From contig JAZUIF010000052.1 in assembly GCA_045642085.1 (NCBI GenBank), positions 16,173 through 80,172 on the forward strand: a DNA stretch of 64,000 nucleotides. Reading direction: 5' to 3'. The position numbers and the translations under genes are program-made. The DNA comes from UBA1723 sp045642085 (lineage in GTDB: Bacteria; Bacteroidota; Bacteroidia; Bacteroidales; Paludibacteraceae). Under the pieces are notes generated by a model. It was not told the DNA's origin and did not search any database. It worked only from the letters and a program-made list of their open reading frames with translations. Shown here in pieces: positions 60,702 to 64,000 of the stretch; within the stretch, counting starts at the first letter, position 1; each line of letters starts with the position of its first letter.

Positions 60702-60776
60702 GGTCTTATAGCTCAGTTGGTTCAGAGCATCTGCCTTACAAGCAGAGGGTCCTAGGTTCGAATCCTAGTGAGACCA
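60702..60776 (+). tRNA. tRNA-Val (TAC), copy 1
   Basis: 75 bases. The acceptor GGTCTTA pairs with TGAGACC, the anticodon stem TCTGC/GCAGA has loop CTTACAA (anticodon TAC), and the T loop is TTCGAAT. No encoded CCA. Confidence 0.93.
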
Positions 60777-60819
60777 CAAAGAGGAACGACAGAACAACCT
60801 CTCAAAATAAAGGTTCAAT

Positions 60820-60894
60820 GGTCTTATAGCTCAGTTGGTTCAGAGCATCTGCCTTACAAGCAGAGGGTCCTAGGTTCGAATCCTAGTGAGACCA
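60820..60894 (+). tRNA. tRNA-Val (TAC), copy 2
   Basis: Identical to copy 1. It is separated from it by a 43-base spacer that is nearly identical to the following one. Confidence 0.93.
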
Positions 60895-60936
60895 CATAGA
60901 GGAACGACAGAACACCTCTCAAAATAAAGGTTCAAT

Positions 60937-61011
60937 GGTCTTATAGCTCAGTTGGTTCAGAGCATCTGCCTTACAAGCAGAGGGTCCTAGGTTCGAATCC
61001 TAGTGAGACCA
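60937..61011 (+). tRNA. tRNA-Val (TAC), copy 3
   Basis: Identical to copies 1 and 2. It is followed by a terminator hairpin, so the four tRNAs form one transcript. Confidence 0.93.
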
Positions 61012-61016
61012 CATAG

Positions 61017-61047
61017 AGAGATGCAATTAATTGCGTCTCTTTTTTTT
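61017..61047 (+). terminator. Terminator of the tRNA cluster
   Basis: AGAGA-T-GCAA pairs with TTGC-G-TCTCT around a TTAA loop, followed by eight T residues. Confidence 0.8.
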
Positions 61048-61054
61048 GCCATGT

Positions 61055-61078
61055 AGAGACGCACGGACGTGCGTCTCT
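61055..61078. repeat. REP-like palindrome
   Basis: Perfect 10-bp arms, AGAGACGCAC and GTGCGTCTCT, around GGAC. A near copy lies at 16849-16870 and degenerate relatives are scattered near 29240 and 55450. Confidence 0.65.
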
Positions 61079-61237
61079 TTCAGATATCTCCTCATTTTTC
61101 ACTCCAAATTTTAATTTTCTATGTCAATTCCAAAAAAATATATTAAATTTGGCGAGTTTTGATGTAGAATATACTCATCTATCATCATGACGTAATAACA
61201 TAACACTTATCAATAGTATGATTAATAGGGATTTAAA

Positions 61238-64000
61238 ATGAATAAAGGTTTTAAAGGTTTAATAACTCTAATAAGCAGTATAGGACTACTTCATTCTACG
61301 TTTGCTGCTGACTGTGTTATCACAGAAACACATTTTGATGCAAATGTCAACCTATGTTGTCCCACTATGACATTGGACGCAACAGGATGGTATGACCCCA
61401 CTTTAGATGTATCCTCTGTTTGCCAGGGAAATATGACTACTGGTTTGGAGCATGTCAAGCATCTGGGCCTTCCAGCAGCCCTATCTACATCAGGTAGTAG
61501 TGTATGGGACAAAGATAAACTTGATGACATGTTCGTCCAATACTATGTCGGACCTGATGCTTCTGGAACACAATATGGTGCGTCGGCTGTTACCGCACAA
61601 CCAAAATTGCTACACCCTTTCTTTAAGGCGAATACTTCCGCAAATGGAATGTTCGTCAACTTGGGATCACTTCAAAATTATCCTTTTCTAGTATACTCAA
61701 TCAGTGGATTTGAACCAAATTCAGAAGTGACATTGACTTTTGATGTGTCAAGCCTAATGGATGAGTCTTACTTTCAATATCTTACTACAGAAGTATGTGT
61801 AGGTGCGGCGGGTAAACGATTAACTGATTTTATTAATGACTACACTTACTCGGGAGGTGCTATTAGCTCTTCAAAACCATTGTCTGTATCTGTGGTTTCG
61901 AGTGATCAGTCGTATACAGTTGACAATAGTAATTATGGTGTTCTTAGACTTACCAGTGCTACACCAACTACGAAAATTGTTGACTTTGGAGCGACAGAGA
62001 CTGTCACTCATAAAGCCACTGCTTCTCCATCTGGTAGTGTTTCATTTGTATTCTATAGATCAACGGATTGCTTTAAGGTTCCATTAGGAATAGACAATTT
62101 GAAGGTGACGGGAAGTGTTCAGCCTCAAATTGTATATTCAGGTAATCCTTGTCCAAAGCAAGAACTACGAGTATTTACAAAACAATCTTTCCCAGAAGGC
62201 ACTAAATATACTTGGAAAGAAAGTGTCACTGGCCAAAGTTCAACTGATAAGGTATTTAGATTCGAGCCTCAGGCTGCGCAGACAAAATACACTGTGACAT
62301 GTAGCGTAAAGTTACCTGATTGTGATGAAATTTTTGATGCAGATCCTATTGAAATCACTTCTGGAACATGTTGTGAAAACAATGGACATCCTATGGCGAT
62401 GAAAAACATCTTCTTTGATGATTTCGGCACATTTGTTTCGGATGATACTTATGAATGGACTGATAGATCAGGTATGATACATACTGAGACTATCCCTTCG
62501 AATCAAATACATGATGCCCAATCAGTCGGGGAAAAAATTCCTTATGTTAGAGCCTATAATATTGAGTATAGTGGAGCGACGCTAGATATACCTTTCCTAG
62601 GAGATAATCTTCCAAAAGATTGGGGAGAACAAGGTATCAAAACGGAGATGTACGATCATGGCGTGTATCTTATCTCTAAACGTGGTGGCTATAATGGTGG
62701 AATCATAAGAGATGCGGATAATAATGAGAATGGAGGTATGCTTCAATTTGATTTGCAAGATGAGATTTCGAAAGGTGTGTATTGTGATGAATGTCCGATG
62801 GACCAATTCTTCAATATTGACATTAAACATATCTGTGTAGGCACAAAAATCAACTTTAGTGCTGACCTTGCTGCAATCAACGATATCAACGGAGGTATTG
62901 AAGTATCTTTGGAATACGGAGATAAAAGTTACTTTTACGATAAAGTAGTATTCGAGAAAGGGAATCCAGGTATTGTAGGAAAATGGCATCCTGTGAAGGG
63001 TGAACTTGAAATCAGACCTGAGGATGTGGATCCTAATACGGAAGAGATTCAAATTCAAATGAAACTTAGCCACTATCCATACAAATCTAATGGCGAAAAA
63101 ATCCCTGCAGGAGAGAGCTCTCGCGACTATGCTGTAGATAATATTCTATTCCAAGTCTGTACACCTCCGGATGTAGATGTAGACGCATTGCTTACAGGAG
63201 GAACTAGTCTGCTTGAGCTTTGTAGCAACGAGACTCTCGAATTGAAGGCGGATGTGTCAAGTTCCACTTTGGAGTACTATGATAATATCACGTATCTTTT
63301 CCAATGGTCAAATCAAAATCCTGATGTTGTCGCTGATGAAGATATGGAATGGCATGATCTGGAGAATGGATCAGGGGAGAAATATCTAACTCAGGGATCA
63401 ATTAAAATTACAGATCCTTCTGCTCATGTCGCATTTAGCAATATTAAGGATGGTACAGAGGAAAATGTCTATTTCCGTGTAGTTATCGGAGATAGGAATT
63501 ATCTTACAACTACCGATATATGGAAGAAGCAGTCTGCATTCAACCCTTGCCGTGCGGTATCTATCTCAACAATTCCTATCAAGGCTGGTTTGAAATGTGC
63601 GGCATGTTCTCATCTAGATTTTGAGGATGCTGGTGTGACATTTACAGCAGATAAGGGAAAACTCACAGGAAAAGTACTAGAGCTTTGTGAGGGAGAGACA
63701 GCCGTAATCGGTATAAAAGAAGACGTCTCAGGTAAAGACAAAAACGGTGACACTTATCATGGATATGACGTGAGCTGGTCTGACGGAACTACAAAACCAT
63801 GTAGCGATGCAGATTATGAAGCACCTACAATCACAGTCTCTTATGATGATGTTGTAGCTGCAGGCGCAGCAGGAAAGAAGTATAAGATTTCATTCCATGA
63901 CAATTATGATCCTAGTCTATCGTCTACTCCTTGTGACATAGATGACGAGATCACAGTCATCGCTAATCCAAAGCCAACAAACCAGTTGACAAATCCTGTA
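61238..64000 (+). CDS. Large secreted multi-domain surface protein, 5' part
   Basis: The frame from ATG 61238 is open to the end of the window (921 codons), so the 3' end is missing. A signal peptide covers about 1-24 (LLHSTFAA). The mature part is rich in Thr/Ser/Asp and Cys pairs, with repeated Ig-like/adhesin strands such as VCTPPDVDVDALLTGG. Its composition and layout match the neighbouring T9SS type B protein at 50869, so it may carry a sorting domain beyond the window. No catalytic motif is visible. Confidence 0.75.
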   Translation, partial: MNKGFKGLITLISSIGLLHSTFAADCVITETHFDANVNLCCPTMTLDATGWYDPTLDVSSVCQGNMTTGLEHVKHLGLPAALSTSGSSVWDKDKLDDMFVQYYVGPDASGTQYGASAVTAQPKLLHPFFKANTSANGMFVNLGSLQNYPFLVYSISGFEPNSEVTLTFDVSSLMDESYFQYLTTEVCVGAAGKRLTDFINDYTYSGGAISSSKPLSVSVVSSDQSYTVDNSNYGVLRLTSATPTTKIVDFGATETVTHKATASPSGSVSFVFYRSTDCFKVPLGIDNLKVTGSVQPQIVYSGNPCPKQELRVFTKQSFPEGTKYTWKESVTGQSSTDKVFRFEPQAAQTKYTVTCSVKLPDCDEIFDADPIEITSGTCCENNGHPMAMKNIFFDDFGTFVSDDTYEWTDRSGMIHTETIPSNQIHDAQSVGEKIPYVRAYNIEYSGATLDIPFLGDNLPKDWGEQGIKTEMYDHGVYLISKRGGYNGGIIRDADNNENGGMLQFDLQDEISKGVYCDECPMDQFFNIDIKHICVGTKINFSADLAAINDINGGIEVSLEYGDKSYFYDKVVFEKGNPGIVGKWHPVKGELEIRPEDVDPNTEEIQIQMKLSHYPYKSNGEKIPAGESSRDYAVDNILFQVCTPPDVDVDALLTGGTSLLELCSNETLELKADVSSSTLEYYDNITYLFQWSNQNPDVVADEDMEWHDLENGSGEKYLTQGSIKITDPSAHVAFSNIKDGTEENVYFRVVIGDRNYLTTTDIWKKQSAFNPCRAVSISTIPIKAGLKCAACSHLDFEDAGVTFTADKGKLTGKVLELCEGETAVIGIKEDVSGKDKNGDTYHGYDVSWSDGTTKPCSDADYEAPTITVSYDDVVAAGAAGKKYKISFHDNYDPSLSSTPCDIDDEITVIANPKPTNQLTNPV

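Overview
The window looks like chromosomal DNA of a gut-type Bacteroidales (Bacteroides/Prevotella/Muribaculaceae relatives). The reasons are AT-rich sequence, TAnnTTTG -7 promoter boxes, type IX secretion C-terminal domains (types A and B), a type V (Mfa/FimA-like) fimbrial operon with DUF3575 and DUF5119 proteins, a BspA-type LRR protein, a C10 peptidase, CidA/LrgA-LrgB and paired rhomboids. I cannot assign genus or species from sequence alone.

Region 1 (1-12180) looks like the end of a mobile island. It starts inside a membrane-anchored caspase-like protease gene. Four tightly packed or overlapping genes follow: a polytopic membrane protein, a small membrane protein, a TPR-CHAT protease and a membrane-tethered TPR-like protein. 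Next is a second group: an Abi/UG-type reverse transcriptase (RT), a DUF3127 OB-fold protein with an SSB-like C-terminal tip, a leucine-rich-repeat protein without a signal peptide, and two small exported or membrane proteins. A convergent tyrosine integrase closes the island, with an apparently structured RNA element beyond its stop codon. A short promoter-terminator unit at 12058-12180 and a cluster of palindromes mark the probable junction with the chromosome. The RT/OB/LRR group and the caspase/CHAT group are the best candidates for an under-described defence-type system.

Region 2 (12730-26178) is a type V fimbrial locus: a DUF3575 protein, a DUF5119 lipoprotein, three fimbrillin-like lipoproteins, a larger lipoprotein and two tip-adhesin-like lipoproteins. 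All six pilin-like proteins carry a Thr-Arg-Ala motif 26-43 residues after the lipobox cysteine. A zeta-type toxin with a small upstream partner is inserted in the operon. A gap of palindromic repeats follows the first fimbrillin.

Region 3 (26288-46742) is mixed chromosome: a REP-type (Y1) transposase with palindromic repeats inside its own coding sequence, a glycosyltransferase, an AlbA-domain regulator divergent from an RHH protein, tadA, a C10 protease, an LTA-synthase-like sulfatase, a radical SAM/nucleotidyltransferase-like pair, a guanine deaminase, a Fic protein with duplicated candidate operators, PBP1A, lrgAB, an outer-membrane protein and aguB.

Region 4 (46800-50860) is a tandem array of TerB-like/J-domain membrane proteins with two remnants. 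It is interrupted by a DUF4143 ATPase gene that has 33-bp tandem repeats in its promoter region.

Region 5 (50869-64000) holds secreted T9SS cargo (a type B sorting-domain protein and a trypsin-like protease), a rhomboid-rhomboid-endonuclease/phosphatase operon, a tRNA-Phe plus three tRNA-Val cluster, and the start of a large secreted protein that runs off the window. I saw no CRISPR array and no rRNA.
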